A stretch of DNA of 64,000 bases from Aliarcobacter skirrowii CCUG 10374 (lineage in GTDB: Bacteria > Campylobacterota > Campylobacteria > Campylobacterales > Arcobacteraceae), in contig NZ_CP032099.1 of NCBI RefSeq assembly GCF_003544835.1, positions 620,001-684,000 of the forward strand. Reading direction: 5' to 3'. The translations under genes were made by a program, and so were the position numbers. Below are positions 63,557 to 64,000 of this stretch, one piece after another. Under the pieces are notes generated by a model that saw nothing but the letters and a program-made list of their open reading frames with translations, searched no databases and had not been told where the DNA came from. How positions within the stretch are numbered: position 1 is the first letter of the stretch; every line of letters starts with the position of its first letter.

Positions 63557-64000
63557 TTAATTTTCTAGTTTATTTTTATCAATCTCCTCATTTATCTCAT
63601 CATCTTCTTTACTAGAACTCTTTTTAGACTCTTCTGAAACATTTTTTTCTAAAAACTCTTTTTCATTAACATTTTCTAATATTTTCTTTGCCATTAAAGA
63701 TGCTTTTTCTGCAATACTATTAGTGTCTCCAGCAATTTGAGCATTCTCTTGAGTCTTTTTATCAAGCAAACTTATTGCATCATTTATTTGAATAACTGCA
63801 TTTTGTTGCTCTTTTGATGAACTTGCTATATCTTGAATTAAAGAAGTTGTCTGATTTATAGACTCATTTAATCCTTTATACCCTTCAATCATATTTGTAG
63901 CAATACTTTTACCTTCATTTGCTTTTACAGTTGCTCTTTCTACTATCTCTTTTATCTCTTTTGCAGCTTCTGCACTTCTAGTTGCTAGATTTCGCACCTC
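63557..64000 (-). CDS. methyl-accepting chemotaxis protein, C-terminal end only
   Basis: The gene runs off the window: the frame is open to base 64000 (GAG), and the GTG at 63997 is internal ([20 protein letters not shown]). About 147 residues of the signalling helix are visible, with the methylation-helix pattern NEGKSIATNMIEGYKGLNES and a charged, Glu/Ser/Lys-rich tail. The stretch [26 protein letters not shown] matches the receptor at 7784-10060. The sensor domain is outside. Confidence 0.93.
   Translation of the reverse strand, partial: EVRNLATRSAEAAKEIKEIVERATVKANEGKSIATNMIEGYKGLNESINQTTSLIQDIASSSKEQQNAVIQINDAISLLDKKTQENAQIAGDTNSIAEKASLMAKKILENVNEKEFLEKNVSEESKKSSSKEDDEINEEIDKNKLEN

Overview
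The window looks like chromosome of a member of the Campylobacterota, most likely the family Arcobacteraceae (Aliarcobacter/Arcobacter type). The DNA is very AT-rich, Shine-Dalgarno sites have the form AAGGA or AGGAG, and the proteins resemble Campylobacter and Arcobacter versions: a short Helicobacter/Campylobacter-type adenylate kinase, a long TrmB, the FtsE-FtsX-EnvC set and a compact MCP signalling domain. This assignment rests on reading the proteins; no database search was run. Nearly all the sequence codes for protein. I see no rRNA, tRNA, CRISPR array or insertion sequence.

Layout. 1-4.3 kb: the end of aspS, a YgiQ radical-SAM protein, and two different adenylate kinases head to head. 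4.4-7.8 kb: a CinA-domain protein followed by a small accessory patch (C-terminally truncated RhuM, a hicAB toxin-antitoxin pair, a PatB/MalY C-S lyase and a decayed scrap of an iron alcohol dehydrogenase). 7.8-18.4 kb: a chemoreceptor, alr-uvrC, and a TolC / adaptor / RND efflux operon whose pump gene is cut in two at an A6 tract. 18.4-31.4 kb: an HD-GYP phosphodiesterase, fliP, and a cell-envelope block (mrdA with an MreD-like partner, an EnvC-like activator, ftsX, ftsE, trmB, an FN3 lipoprotein, an RluA-type pseudouridine synthase, rodA and a TonB-like protein).

31.4-40.7 kb: hemL-ppnP-atpZ and a membrane protein; then an accessory insert (34.0-35.7 kb) with two related cold-shock-like OB-fold genes, one interrupted by an in-frame TGA before a CFI-box C-terminal domain, and a small HTH gene with a TTG start; then rpoD and leuD-leuB-DHH phosphoesterase. 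40.7-46.7 kb: the alpha ribosomal operon (rpmJ-rpsM-rpsK-rpsD-rpoA-rplQ), gatA and guaB. 46.7-55 kb: rmuC with a Panacea-like partner, two divergent J-domain proteins, an exported GH3 enzyme, a DEAD-box helicase with a structured leader, a Zn/Cd-type P-type ATPase and a class D beta-lactamase. 55-64 kb: the pyruvate dehydrogenase complex (aceE-aceF-lpd) divergent from lipoyl-making genes (a LipM-like octanoyltransferase and lipA), an HMGL-like aldolase, and the end of a second chemoreceptor.

How the genes fit together. The PDH complex, LipM-like protein and LipA form one functional unit: AceF carries two lipoyl domains, and the two divergent genes can supply the cofactor from octanoyl-ACP. 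FtsEX and a catalytically degenerate LytM protein match the division-amidase activation module, and MrdA, RodA and the MreD-like protein represent the elongation machinery. The most unusual stretch is 33.99-35.61 kb. There a strong promoter is overlapped by a 12-bp perfect inverted repeat, and two paralogous OB-fold proteins face each other. The larger one (two OB folds plus a zinc ribbon) is stopped exactly where the expected CPxCG glycine should be, with an intact 84-residue CFI-box domain continuing in the same frame.
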